64,000 nucleotides of DNA from Nostoc calcicola FACHB-3891 (GTDB lineage Bacteria > Cyanobacteriota > Cyanobacteriia > Cyanobacteriales > Nostocaceae): NCBI RefSeq assembly GCF_014697355.1, contig NZ_JACJRQ010000005.1, positions 1 to 64,000 on the forward strand, written 5' to 3'. The notes beneath the pieces were generated by a model. That model did not search any database. It was given only the letters and a program-made list of their open reading frames with translations, and was not told the origin of the DNA. Position numbers and translations under genes: made by a program. The first letter of the stretch is position 1. Each line of letters opens with the position of its first letter. Shown here in pieces: positions 27,259-35,611 of this stretch.

Positions 27259-27843
27259 ATGGCTTATTCATGGTTTAAAGCATTTCATATTGTCGGATTT
27301 GTAGTTTGGTTTGCCGGTTTATTCTACCTGGTACGTCTTTTTATTTATCACGTTGAAGCGAACCTTGAACCTGAACCAGCGCGAACCATACTGAAAAATC
27401 AGTATCAAATTATGGAAAAGCGCCTCTACCATATCATCACTAATCCAGGAATGTATGTGACGATCGCCATGGCCATCGGTTTAGTCAGCACTGAACCCGA
27501 AGTCTTAAAAGAGGGCTGGTTGCATATCAAACTGCTGTTTGTGGCTATCCTAATAGGCTATCATCATTACTGCGCTCGTCTAATGAAGAAATTAGCAGCA
27601 GATCAATGTACCTGGAGTGGTCAGCAATTACGTGCGTTAAATGAAGCACCGACAGTTATGTTGGTAGCGATCGTCTTACTCGCTATATTTAAAAATAATC
27701 TCCCAACAGATATTGCTGCCTGGGGCATTTTCGCCATGATTATTTTGATGGCAGTCACTATTCAACTTTATGCCAAAAAACGTAGGCAGGATAAAGAGAA
27801 GTTGATGGCGCAGATAGGACAAATTCCACAAGAACAAAGTTAG
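27259..27843 (+). CDS. hemJ: Protoporphyrinogen IX oxidase HemJ
   Basis: This 194-residue integral membrane protein matches HemJ (UPF0093), the protoporphyrinogen oxidase of most cyanobacteria, which makes protoporphyrin IX for heme and chlorophyll. The N-terminus SWFKAFHIVGFVVWFAGLFYLVRLFIYH carries the conserved heme-ligand-type histidine in the first helix; MEKRLYHIITNPGM and LHIKLLFVAILIGYHHYC give the other conserved histidines. Four to five transmembrane helices are visible. GGAG lies about 11 nt before the ATG. It stands alone between repeat arrays. Confidence 0.92.
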   Translation: MAYSWFKAFHIVGFVVWFAGLFYLVRLFIYHVEANLEPEPARTILKNQYQIMEKRLYHIITNPGMYVTIAMAIGLVSTEPEVLKEGWLHIKLLFVAILIGYHHYCARLMKKLAADQCTWSGQQLRALNEAPTVMLVAIVLLAIFKNNLPTDIAAWGIFAMIILMAVTIQLYAKKRRQDKEKLMAQIGQIPQEQS

Positions 27844-27871
27844 GGAATTCCAACAAAAAAAATATTCCACC

Positions 27872-27899
27872 GTAGGGTAGCACAGCTGTGCTACCCTAC
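27872..27899. repeat. 28-bp perfect palindrome, TA variant
   Basis: GTAGGGTAGCACAG and its exact complement. It differs from the copy at 2696 by GC-to-TA changes made on both arms, so pairing is kept. It lies 28 bp after the hemJ stop. Confidence 0.85.
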
Positions 27900-28007
27900 A
27901 AATGTAAAAATAATTTGGGATAATTTATTTTCTGGAAGTCCCTTAGACAACATTCCCTCGAATATCTCAGATAATGTAGGGGCACAAGATTTTTCAGCGA
28001 ATTTTAG

Positions 28008-28058
28008 ATTTTAAATTTGGGATTTTGAACCTTCAATGCAAAATCCCAAATTTAAAAT
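28008..28058. terminator. 20-bp perfect inverted repeat between convergent genes
   Basis: ATTTTAAATTTGGGATTTTG, an 11-nt loop and the exact complementary arm lie between hemJ and the peptidoglycan-binding protein gene. It could end transcription in both directions. The AAATCCCAAATTTAAAAT sequence is related to a short repeat seen before eboC (10311-10338). Confidence 0.55.
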
Positions 28059-28091
28059 GTCTGAGAGCAATATGTTGCTTGATTCTCAAAA

Positions 28092-28985
28092 CTACTTCAA
28101 TAAATCATCCCCAGGAATGACAGTAGTATAAAAGACATAATTTTTATTAGCTAAATAGCGGGGGTCTTGTTTAATTATCGCCATGAACTCTCGATGCCCC
28201 TCGCGCCTGCGTCCTACTAAACAACCTGCACTAGCATTCTTGATATCATTTGCAGGAGCATCATAACCGTAGTGTTGATTTACTAAGAAAAGACCTGTAT
28301 CCACTTTGTCGCCAGTCCGTTGAAAATCTTTATTAAAATCTCGGTAAACACTAATGGGTGCAACTTGGATTAATGCTTCGTGAGGTTCTGAATTGCCGTG
28401 TATGCCAACAGACCAAGATTTGTATTGCCCAAATTTAATTCTGGCAGCACCTCCGGGATTCATCGGGTTATAAGTATAGTGGCTACCTGGTTCTGTAGTT
28501 GCTTGCCAGTGATTTACAATTTTAGGAATACCGTCTACTACTTCAATTACAATACGGCGATCGTTGAATTGATTAGGTGTATCGCTGTTGAGAGTCCAGT
28601 CTTCATTTACTCCTTCTAAATAAACAATGTTGTATTCTTTGGGGTTAGTGAATACTTCATAGTTTTTTGCCTGCATGTACTTCACAATTTTACTGGCAAT
28701 GTCATTACCAAGTTTTAGGGGAGGTTTAGGAAGTTCCTCTCGTTTAGTTTCAATTAGTTCTTTGGCGGTGACTGCCCCTAAAAAGTCAGTTTCTCCAGTT
28801 TTCATTAATTCTTGAAATTTTTTCAGGGCGGCGGCAGATATTGGCCCAAACTTGTCGTCGGCTGGAGGATCGAGTAAACCCAAACCAATTAACAGTATTT
28901 GAATCTGGCGAGTTAATTCTGGATCTTTGGCGATCGCCTCGAATCCCCATTTTTCATCTTTTCCTAAGAAATCTTGTAGTTTCAT
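28092..28985 (-). CDS. Peptidoglycan-binding-domain protein, possible L,D-transpeptidase-like
   Basis: A 297-residue protein whose first 80 residues form a PG_binding_1 domain (QIQILLIGLGLLDPPADDKFGPISAAALKKFQELM). The remainder is not a family I know with certainty. It holds SVGIHGNSEPH and, some 50 residues later, NASAGCLVGRRREGH, a His...Ser-x-Gly-Cys arrangement that recalls the L,D-transpeptidase/YkuD active site, but with atypical spacing. No signal peptide is evident, which is odd for a wall enzyme and would fit a phage- or effector-derived lysin. Start is the ATG at 28985. Confidence 0.65.
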   Translation of the reverse strand: MKLQDFLGKDEKWGFEAIAKDPELTRQIQILLIGLGLLDPPADDKFGPISAAALKKFQELMKTGETDFLGAVTAKELIETKREELPKPPLKLGNDIASKIVKYMQAKNYEVFTNPKEYNIVYLEGVNEDWTLNSDTPNQFNDRRIVIEVVDGIPKIVNHWQATTEPGSHYTYNPMNPGGAARIKFGQYKSWSVGIHGNSEPHEALIQVAPISVYRDFNKDFQRTGDKVDTGLFLVNQHYGYDAPANDIKNASAGCLVGRRREGHREFMAIIKQDPRYLANKNYVFYTTVIPGDDLLK

Positions 28986-29310
28986 TATGCACCTACCTTG
29001 ATAGACTTACTTCTAAGTATAAACATCATTTTCAGGATTGATGTTGTTTTAAACTACACTTTTATTTCTTAATGTAATGTCACAATTTTTACTATTAATT
29101 TCAGATTTACACACAAAATTTTACATAATTTTACTTAAATAAAAGTGGAGACGAGGTAAATGGTAAGGATTCAGAGGAAACAGAATAGTAAATTTTACTC
29201 AATTGCTCGAAAAACTAGGGTTTAATTACTTTTCTACCCTTAGTTACATTCAATAAATTTTCAGATGTATTATATCTAACTTATTCTTATTCGTTCTTTC
29301 AGGTATTCCG
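28986..29310. promoter_or_regulatory. Divergent promoter region upstream of carbonic anhydrase
   Basis: 325 bp of AT-rich DNA between two divergent genes, with no gene and no long repeat. Promoters for both must be here, but no box can be assigned securely. Confidence 0.4.
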
Positions 29311-30129
29311 ATGAAAAAATTGATTAAAGGCTTGCGCGAATTCAAAAGTAGTTACTTTTCCACTCATGAAGAACTGTTTGAACAACTTTCTCATGGTCAA
29401 AAGCCCAGGGTACTATTTATTACTTGTTCGGATTCGCGTATCGATCCAAACTTAATTACACAAGCCGGATTAGGTGAATTGTTTGTTATTCGCAATGCAG
29501 GCAACATTATTCCACCATTTGGTGCGACTAATGGCGGTGAAGGAGCAACAATTGAGTATGCTGTTCAAGCATTAGATATTCAACAAATTATTGTCTGTGG
29601 TCACTCGCATTGTGGTGCTATGAAAGGCTTAATGAAGTTAGACAGCTTGCGGATAGAAATGCCCCTTGTACATGACTGGCTCAAGTATGCAGAGGCAACC
29701 CGACGATTGGTGAAAGACAATTATAGCGACTACGAAGGCGAAGATCTTTTAGAAATAATTATTGCTGAGAATGTACTCACCCAAATCGAAAATTTACGAA
29801 CTTATCCGGTGATTCACTCTAAGCTTCACCAAGGGCAAATCACTATTTATGCTTGGATTTATCAAATTGAGACGGGAGAAGTTTTGGCATACGACCCACA
29901 AAAGCACGCTTATGTCTTGCCCCTACATCAGCTTCCCCCATCCGAGATAGATGAGACGTTATCTAGCCGAGCTTTTACTAGGAATGGGGAAAAACCTTTC
30001 ACTAAAACTGAACAGCAGGCGTTTCAATCTTTTCATAAACCCGCTATTTCTACAGATACAGGGTTTCCAATGACAGTGCTTTCTCCAGAGCAAATGGAGC
30101 GAATTTATCGAGGCTCGACAACAAAGTAG
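29311..30129 (+). CDS. ccaA: Beta-carbonic anhydrase (carboxysomal CcaA/IcfA type)
   Basis: The 272-residue enzyme has the beta-class zinc site: Cys39 (ITCSDSR), the Asp41/Arg43 dyad, His98 and Cys101 (CGHSHCGAM). It interconverts bicarbonate and CO2. The length and the C-terminal extension beyond residue 200 (ending LSPEQMERIYRGS) fit CcaA, which supplies CO2 to Rubisco inside beta-carboxysomes. Plain beta-enzymes are about 200-220 residues. No carboxysome genes adjoin it here, so the subtype rests on the extension. A 92-bp MITE-like element follows. Confidence 0.82.
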   Translation: MKKLIKGLREFKSSYFSTHEELFEQLSHGQKPRVLFITCSDSRIDPNLITQAGLGELFVIRNAGNIIPPFGATNGGEGATIEYAVQALDIQQIIVCGHSHCGAMKGLMKLDSLRIEMPLVHDWLKYAEATRRLVKDNYSDYEGEDLLEIIIAENVLTQIENLRTYPVIHSKLHQGQITIYAWIYQIETGEVLAYDPQKHAYVLPLHQLPPSEIDETLSSRAFTRNGEKPFTKTEQQAFQSFHKPAISTDTGFPMTVLSPEQMERIYRGSTTK

Positions 30130-30158
30130 TATGGAAAATTCCTTTAAACGTTAAAAAC

Positions 30159-30250
30159 AGGACTTACGCACAGGTAACGGAAAATCGAACCGCAGAGGAC
30201 GCAGAGGACACGGAGAAATAAGAGTTTCAGACAGTTCTTGCGTAAGTCCT
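30159..30250. mobile_element. 92-bp MITE-like element, AGGACTTACGCA ends
   Basis: Begins AGGACTTACGCA and ends TGCGTAAGTCCT, perfect 12-bp terminal inverted repeats. The interior (CGCAGAGGACGCAGAGGACA...AATAAGAGTTT) reappears, reversed, in the element at 57789-57906. It contains no gene. Confidence 0.8.
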
Positions 30251-30307
30251 AAAAAATATAAATGGAGAGTGGAAAATTTGTTGTCAGAGAACAAAATGTG
30301 ATTATTA

Positions 30308-30458
30308 ACGTGAGTTCGATGAACCTCTCCCCAACCCCTCTCCGACGCGGAGAGGGGCTTTGAAATTCTTGATAAAAAACGAAAAATTAAGGTTTTTAAG
30401 CCTCTCTCCTTTCAGGGGAGAGGTTTGGAGAGGGGTCTTTTAAATCTGTCGAACTCAC
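30308..30458. mobile_element. 151-bp MITE-like element with 10-bp flanking duplication
   Basis: Terminal inverted repeats GTGAGTTCGA/TCGAACTCAC, with longer imperfect pairing of CCTCTCCCCAACCCCTCTCC and GGAGAGGTTTGGAGAGGGG inside. GTGATTATTA occurs immediately outside both ends (30298-30307 and 30459-30468), an exact 10-bp direct repeat expected of a target duplication. Confidence 0.75.
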
Positions 30459-30548
30459 GTGATTATTAGGTGACACGGTGAGGGAAATTATCTTTGGGTC
30501 GCCGCGTCTTTGTTAATCTCAAACCATCAATTTCAACTTAACAGACTA

Positions 30549-32297
30549 TTACTTAATTCGCGGCTGGGCATCTTGTCCATCGGAGAAAACTAAGGTAGGC
30601 ATGGGTGTGGTTTTAGTTTGGTAAGCGTTTTTGACAGCAACCCAGTTACTCGCAATTGGCATTCGCCAGCCAGTTCCAAAGGCGCGATCGGTGATTTTTA
30701 AGCCGGGGGGTGCTTGTCGGCGTTTAAATTCAGCCCGCGCCACCATTTGAATTACTCGGTTGACAATTACAGAATCGTGACCGGCTGCGACAATTTGGGC
30801 TGCTGATTGGTGGTTGTGAATCAGGCGTTGCAAGATATCGTCTAAAATTTCGTAGGGCGGTAGAGAGTCTTGGTCTACTTGGCCTGGTTTGAGTTCGGCG
30901 CTTGGTGCTTTAGTCAGGACGTTTTGGGGGATGATTTCGTTGTTGCGATTTAACCAGTGGCAAAGTGAATAAACGCGAGTTTTGGGAACATCTGCAATGA
31001 CTGCTAAACCGCCATTCATATCGCCGTAGAGAGTACAGTAACCAACAGCCATTTCTGACTTGTTACCGGTGGATAAGAGAAGATAGCCAAACTTGTTAGC
31101 GATCGCCATTAATAAATTACCCCGAATCCGGGACTGGATATTCTCTTCTGCTAGTCCAAATTCTGTATCAGCAAATAAATTGGCTAAGGTGCGATCGAAG
31201 CCTTGCATTAACTGCTCTATTGGTAAAATATCAGTTTTAATTCCTAAATTTTTCGCTAATGCCAAAGCATCGCTAATCGAATGGTCGGAACTATAAGGCG
31301 AAGGCATGAGAACACCCAGCACATTTTCTTGACCAAGTGCAGCAGTGGCGATCGCTGCGACTAATGCTGAATCAATCCCGCCACTTAGACCTAAAACTAC
31401 TTTAGAAAAGCGACACTTTCTAGCATAATCTCGGACTCCTAAAACTAAAGCTTGCCAGATTTCCTCATCTTCTGACTCATATGCAGGTGCCACAGAACTC
31501 AATTGCAAATCTCGCACCGCCTCGTCAAATTCAACCGCCAACAAATCAGTTTCAAAACCACGGGCGCGACAGACAATTTCACCTTGACGATTCAAAGCAA
31601 AACTCCGACCATCAAAAATTAAATCATCATTTCCTCCAACCTGGTTAGCATAAATAATTGGTTGTTGAAAACGCACTGCGCTATGCTTAAGCATTGTTTC
31701 ACGAAACTGTTGCTTGCTGGCAGTATAAGGAGAAGCAGACAAATTCACAATTAAATCTACACCCAGAATTGCTAAATCAGCAATGGGATTTACTGCATAA
31801 GTACGTTTGCCCCAGAATTCCTCATCATTCCATAAATCTTCGCAAATAGTAACGCCGATATCGATATTATCTAAAGTGAAATAGTTAGCTTGCAAGCCTG
31901 GTTCAAAATAACGACGTTCATCAAATACATCATAAGTAGGCAAAAGTCGCTTGTGAAAAACTTGCTTGACTTGACCATTTTCTAACAAAGCGATGCTGTT
32001 AAATAAACTTTTACCACCAGTAATATGAGCTTTGATATTTTGTTCAACAGTTCCTACCAACACAGCTAAATTTGCTGGTAAATCCTGGGCTAAGTTTTGT
32101 AAAGTTATATTCATAGCTTCTACAAAACTAGGATTTAGTAATAAATCTCTTGGTGGATAGCCACACAAAGAAAGTTCAGGTGTGAGCAACAAACGCGCAC
32201 CAACCGATGCAGCGCGTTGTGCCGCTTCTAGGATTTTTTGGGCATTTCCTAGTAAATCACCAATAGTCGGATTAATTTGAGCGATCGCTATTTTCAT
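30549..32297 (-). CDS. nadE: Glutamine-dependent NAD+ synthetase
   Basis: A 582-residue two-domain enzyme that amidates nicotinate adenine dinucleotide to NAD. Residues 1-265 are the nitrilase-type glutaminase: the Glu in LLTPELSLCGYPP, the Lys in HKRLLPTYDVF and the Cys in VTICEDLWND. From about 285 on is the ATP-pyrophosphatase synthetase domain with LGLSGGIDSALVAAIA, STGNKSEMAVGYCTLYGD and KAPSAELKPGQVDQDSLPPY. It lies 112 bp downstream of nrtR on the same strand, across a GTCATTA repeat array, so it forms one functional group with pncB, nadD and nrtR. Confidence 0.96.
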   Translation of the reverse strand: MKIAIAQINPTIGDLLGNAQKILEAAQRAASVGARLLLTPELSLCGYPPRDLLLNPSFVEAMNITLQNLAQDLPANLAVLVGTVEQNIKAHITGGKSLFNSIALLENGQVKQVFHKRLLPTYDVFDERRYFEPGLQANYFTLDNIDIGVTICEDLWNDEEFWGKRTYAVNPIADLAILGVDLIVNLSASPYTASKQQFRETMLKHSAVRFQQPIIYANQVGGNDDLIFDGRSFALNRQGEIVCRARGFETDLLAVEFDEAVRDLQLSSVAPAYESEDEEIWQALVLGVRDYARKCRFSKVVLGLSGGIDSALVAAIATAALGQENVLGVLMPSPYSSDHSISDALALAKNLGIKTDILPIEQLMQGFDRTLANLFADTEFGLAEENIQSRIRGNLLMAIANKFGYLLLSTGNKSEMAVGYCTLYGDMNGGLAVIADVPKTRVYSLCHWLNRNNEIIPQNVLTKAPSAELKPGQVDQDSLPPYEILDDILQRLIHNHQSAAQIVAAGHDSVIVNRVIQMVARAEFKRRQAPPGLKITDRAFGTGWRMPIASNWVAVKNAYQTKTTPMPTLVFSDGQDAQPRIK

Positions 32298-32311
32298 TTT
32301 CTTAGTTATTA

Positions 32312-32360
32312 GTCATTGGTCATTGGTCATTAGTCATTAGTCATTAGTCATTGTTCATTA
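32312..32360. repeat. GTCATTA/GTCATTG heptanucleotide array
   Basis: Six to seven units between nrtR and nadE; the same unit type as at 4587 and 52800. Confidence 0.85.
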
Positions 32361-32409
32361 GTTTTTCTTTGCGTCTCCCTCATCTCCCTCATCCCAGATT
32401 AACCGTTCA

Positions 32410-33156
32410 TTAAATAAACACCAAAGGTTTATCTTTCAACGGGGCAAAGGCTTCGGCATCAAACTTATACAAACTAGCCGGACGACCGGCACCGCGTGAG
32501 ACTTTAATTCCGGTATCGGATAGAAAACCTAACTTCAGTAAACGCGCCCGAAAGTTAGAATAATCAGAAAAATTGTCACCTAAAACTGTGGTGTATAACT
32601 GATATAAATCATTTAAAGTAAACATTTCTGGTAAGACTTCAAAAGCCACGGGACTGTACTCCAATTTATTTCGCAATCGTCTATGTCCATAGGTCAAAAT
32701 TTCGTTATGATCGAAGGCTAATTGTGGGACTTGTTTAACTGGATACCAAGCTATTCCTGTGACGCGATCGGCGATTAATTCGGCTTCTTCAAATCGCACA
32801 AGGGCAAAATAACTAACTGATAGATAACGCACACCATAGCTATCTGTTGCTTCCCGTGGATCGCGATTCGGACCTCCAAAGGTATAAAGTTGTTCCAAAT
32901 AGAGGTTGTTGACCTTTATTTTCTCTGCCATAATGCGGTAGGCGGCATCTTCTAAAGACTCTCCGGGACGCACTAAAGTACCGGGAAGACTCCAATGATT
33001 TAAAAATGGTTCTTGCTGCCGCATTACTAACAGAACTAACAGCCGATTTTGTGCAGTATCTACAGAAAAAATAACATTATCAACACCAACCTTGAAATCG
33101 GCCAAAGGTTGTTGATTTAGCGGAGTTGGAATCTTTTTTTGCTGGCGTCCTGGCAT
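32410..33156 (-). CDS. nrtR: NrtR-type Nudix-related transcriptional regulator
   Basis: The 248-residue protein couples an N-terminal Nudix domain (residues about 20-160) to a C-terminal winged helix (about 170-248, SNFRARLLKLGFLSDTGIKVSRGAGRPASLYKF). The Nudix box is degenerate: where hydrolases have REUxEE this reads RIMAEK, and the upstream Glu is Arg. Loss of catalysis is typical of NrtR repressors, which sense ADP-ribose and control NAD biosynthesis. It overlaps nadD by 40 bp and sits within pncB-nadD-nrtR. A 29-bp palindrome upstream of pncB is the probable operator. A residual hydrolase activity cannot be excluded. Confidence 0.85.
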   Translation of the reverse strand: MPGRQQKKIPTPLNQQPLADFKVGVDNVIFSVDTAQNRLLVLLVMRQQEPFLNHWSLPGTLVRPGESLEDAAYRIMAEKIKVNNLYLEQLYTFGGPNRDPREATDSYGVRYLSVSYFALVRFEEAELIADRVTGIAWYPVKQVPQLAFDHNEILTYGHRRLRNKLEYSPVAFEVLPEMFTLNDLYQLYTTVLGDNFSDYSNFRARLLKLGFLSDTGIKVSRGAGRPASLYKFDAEAFAPLKDKPLVFI

Positions 33157-33719
33157 TCGTATAAATGCTCTCGATTAATATAAGCAACTACAGGGGGAGT
33201 CAAGGCTTGAGAATCTCCATGTTCGCGGTAAGCTGTTGAGGAAATATCTAGACCAGTTAGACTAGCGATCGCCATCTTGCCTCCCAGGTTTTGTATTACC
33301 TCCAAGCTAGATTCATCTATTACATATCCCGGTCGCGGCACAATCAATAGTTGCACTTCCTGTAACAAATCTTCAATACGATACCAACGTGGTAGCTGAG
33401 TCAGTAAATCTGAACCAATTACTAATGTTAATTCAACGTCATCACCCCAACGCAATTTTGCTTTTTCCACTGTTTCCAGCGTTCTCAAGCTACTCAATTC
33501 TTGTTCCAAAGCAATATTTTGTCGTGGCGTATCGATATCCACAATCAACAATTGCAACATTGCCGCCCGATGCTGTAAGGGTGCTTGATGTGACTTAAAT
33601 GGATTATCCGCCGCCCAAACCGCTACGCGATCGTAACGCTCAGACAACCAACTTAAAATTTCCTGATGTCCAGCAGTTGGCGGATCGGCACTCGTTCCAA
33701 ACAAAGCAATTCTCATCAT
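33117..33719 (-). CDS. nadD: Nicotinate-nucleotide adenylyltransferase
   Basis: This 200-residue enzyme makes nicotinate adenine dinucleotide from NaMN and ATP. Nucleotidyltransferase motifs are IALFGTSADPPTAGH (GxxxxPxxxGH) near the N-terminus, LVIGSDLLTQLPRWYR and the C-terminal ISSTAYR. It begins directly after the pncB stop and overlaps nrtR by 40 bp, so the three are translationally linked. The last dozen residues (DASKKRFQLR) lie in the overlap and may be dispensable. Two ATG codons lie in tandem at the start. Confidence 0.92.
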   Translation of the reverse strand: MMRIALFGTSADPPTAGHQEILSWLSERYDRVAVWAADNPFKSHQAPLQHRAAMLQLLIVDIDTPRQNIALEQELSSLRTLETVEKAKLRWGDDVELTLVIGSDLLTQLPRWYRIEDLLQEVQLLIVPRPGYVIDESSLEVIQNLGGKMAIASLTGLDISSTAYREHGDSQALTPPVVAYINREHLYECQDASKKRFQLR

Positions 33720-33720
33720 C

Positions 33721-35145
33721 TTACTTTGCGTCCTTTGCGTCCTTTGTGGTAGCCTGCGGCAAGCCGCTGGCGCGTCTACGTTTTTTAGTTTCTTCAGTCA
33801 GCACCCGTAAACTCTCAGAAATTTCCACTTCTATAGGCACAGGACGATCCAACCGTCGTGTCTGTTCTGGCAAACTGGCAACTGAGGCAGCAGTTCGCTG
33901 ACGAATTGTTTCCAAACTCTCCAGCGGTTGCACTCGTTTACCCTGCTGGACTACCAACTGCAATAATGGTTGTTCTTCCCAGGAACTTTCACCTAAAAGT
34001 CCCAATCTGTCTGCTTTTACCTTACCTCCTGTCAACGAGCGAAAAATCTGCTTGCGTCCTGGATAAGTTACCTTGCCACTCGACTCCTTCATGACTGGAA
34101 TACCATCAATGTCTACAAGTTTGTAAACTCCATTTACCGGAGAACCTGTAACTAATCGCGTCCCCAGTCCGTAACCATCAATTTCAGCCCCAGCGGCTTT
34201 GAGTCTGGCAATTTCCCACTCGTCCAAGTCGCCACTCGCAAAAATTGGCACACCAGGAAGTAGCGATCGCACCTGTTTTGATAAGGTAACTAAATCTCCT
34301 GAGTCCAATCTCACGCCTGTTAATTCCATTTCCCCGGCATTGACTTTTGCAGCTAAGCCTTGGGCAGCAGCAATGGTATCGTAAGTATCAATCAACAATG
34401 GCGCACCCGGAAAATATCGGTGAAATGCACTAAAGGCTTGTTCTTCAGTGCCTTCGATTGCTGACAGCGCCATGACCAAGGCGTGTGCCATCGTACCACT
34501 TGGCTTTTGTCCCAGTTGTAGCGCTGCTAACACATTGGAAGTGGAATCTAAACCACCTGCCAAAGCTGCCCGCGCCGCCCACAAAGATGCTTGGGGACTA
34601 AAGGCGCGTCTTGTGCCAAATTCCAAAAGTGTTGCTGACTCTCCAGCCACATCCCGCAACCGTGCGGCTTTTGTGGCAATCAAGGTCTGGTAATTAATAG
34701 TATTTAAAAGATAAGTTTCTACTAGTTGGGCTTGCCAAAGAGGTGCTTCCACCCGTAACAGTGGCTGATTGGCAAACACAGCCGTGCCTTCTGGTACTGC
34801 CCAAACATCGCCGGTGAACTTGCCTTGGGCTAATAACGACCAAAAGCGATCGCTTGCGTGAGCAAAAATCCCCGTCGCCTGTAATGCCGCAATTTGCGAT
34901 GGACTAAAGCGAAATTTTGTTAAATATTCCAACGCTTGCGGCAAACCCATTGCAATTAAATAACCAAAATGATCTGGCAAGCGTCTGACAGACAACTCAA
35001 AGCTTGCCCATCGTTGTTCTATACCTTCGCCTGTGTAACAAGCCGCCATCGTCAATTGGTAAAGATCGGTCAGCAAACTGTAGTCATCTGCACACAGGTT
35101 TAGTTCCTGGGTTTGCTGTTTATCTACATAGTCCAAAGTTGTCAT
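33721..35145 (-). CDS. pncB: Nicotinate phosphoribosyltransferase
   Basis: A 474-residue enzyme that converts nicotinate and PRPP to NaMN. Recognised by DDYSLLTDLYQLTMAACYT, FGTRRAFSPQASLWAARAALAGGLDSTSNV, LIDTYDT and GVRLDSGDLVTLSKQV. AAGGAAG lies 8 nt before the ATG, a good ribosome binding site. First gene of pncB-nadD-nrtR. The last 18 or so codons (ASGLPQATTKDAKDAK) are translated from a dispersed repeat (CTGCGGCAAGCCGCTGGCGC and flanks) also present inside the MITE at 57.8 kb, so the C-terminus is a repeat-derived extension. Confidence 0.94.
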   Translation of the reverse strand: MTTLDYVDKQQTQELNLCADDYSLLTDLYQLTMAACYTGEGIEQRWASFELSVRRLPDHFGYLIAMGLPQALEYLTKFRFSPSQIAALQATGIFAHASDRFWSLLAQGKFTGDVWAVPEGTAVFANQPLLRVEAPLWQAQLVETYLLNTINYQTLIATKAARLRDVAGESATLLEFGTRRAFSPQASLWAARAALAGGLDSTSNVLAALQLGQKPSGTMAHALVMALSAIEGTEEQAFSAFHRYFPGAPLLIDTYDTIAAAQGLAAKVNAGEMELTGVRLDSGDLVTLSKQVRSLLPGVPIFASGDLDEWEIARLKAAGAEIDGYGLGTRLVTGSPVNGVYKLVDIDGIPVMKESSGKVTYPGRKQIFRSLTGGKVKADRLGLLGESSWEEQPLLQLVVQQGKRVQPLESLETIRQRTAASVASLPEQTRRLDRPVPIEVEISESLRVLTEETKKRRRASGLPQATTKDAKDAK

Positions 35146-35174
35146 GCCAGAGCTTCCTTATAAGAACGCTTCTT

Positions 35175-35203
35175 TTATTTATGGTAATATTTACCATAAA
35201 TAA
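35175..35203. promoter_or_regulatory. 29-bp perfect palindrome, candidate NrtR operator
   Basis: TTATTTATGGTAA, TAT, then the exact complement TTACCATAAATAA. It ends 30 bp before the pncB ATG, where a repressor would block the promoter. The gene for an NrtR-type regulator is in the operon, so self-regulated NAD biosynthesis is the simplest reading. Confidence 0.7.
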
Positions 35204-35611
35204 TGTCAACTCCTAGCAAGGATACTTCCGAGACTACTGTATAACAGTAGATTTACAGCCATATTAATATTAATTTCATAAATTATTTAACATTTTTTAA
35301 TAGTAATAGCTAGTAATAGTGCGAATTAGATAAGATGAACAGTAATATCTTTTCACAAAATACCTGATACAGATACATAGGTAGGGGCGTACAGCTGCAC
35401 GCCCCTACAGATGGGATTGAAGACAAAACTAGGTTATAATTAGAAATAAGGAAAAAATTTTGACTTTTTGAAAAGCTAAAGTATTGCAAACTTATCTGAA
35501 TAAACATTGCATAGATTCTCAATATATTGAGACTTGCGGCTAGTCAACAAAATTAGGATTAGAGTATAGGTATCACAACTAAAGTGACTCAAAAATTAGG
35601 AGTCCAATAAT
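35204..35611. other. Intergenic region with one degenerate palindrome copy
   Basis: AT-rich DNA between pncB and a small gene, with no other gene evident. It contains a palindrome copy (35381-35408, one arm mismatch). The promoter of the small gene should lie just left of 35598. Confidence 0.5.
35381..35408. repeat. 28-bp palindrome copy
   Basis: GTAGGGGCGTACAG with arm CTGCACGCCCCTAC; one mispaired position, otherwise as the copy at 2696. Confidence 0.8.
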
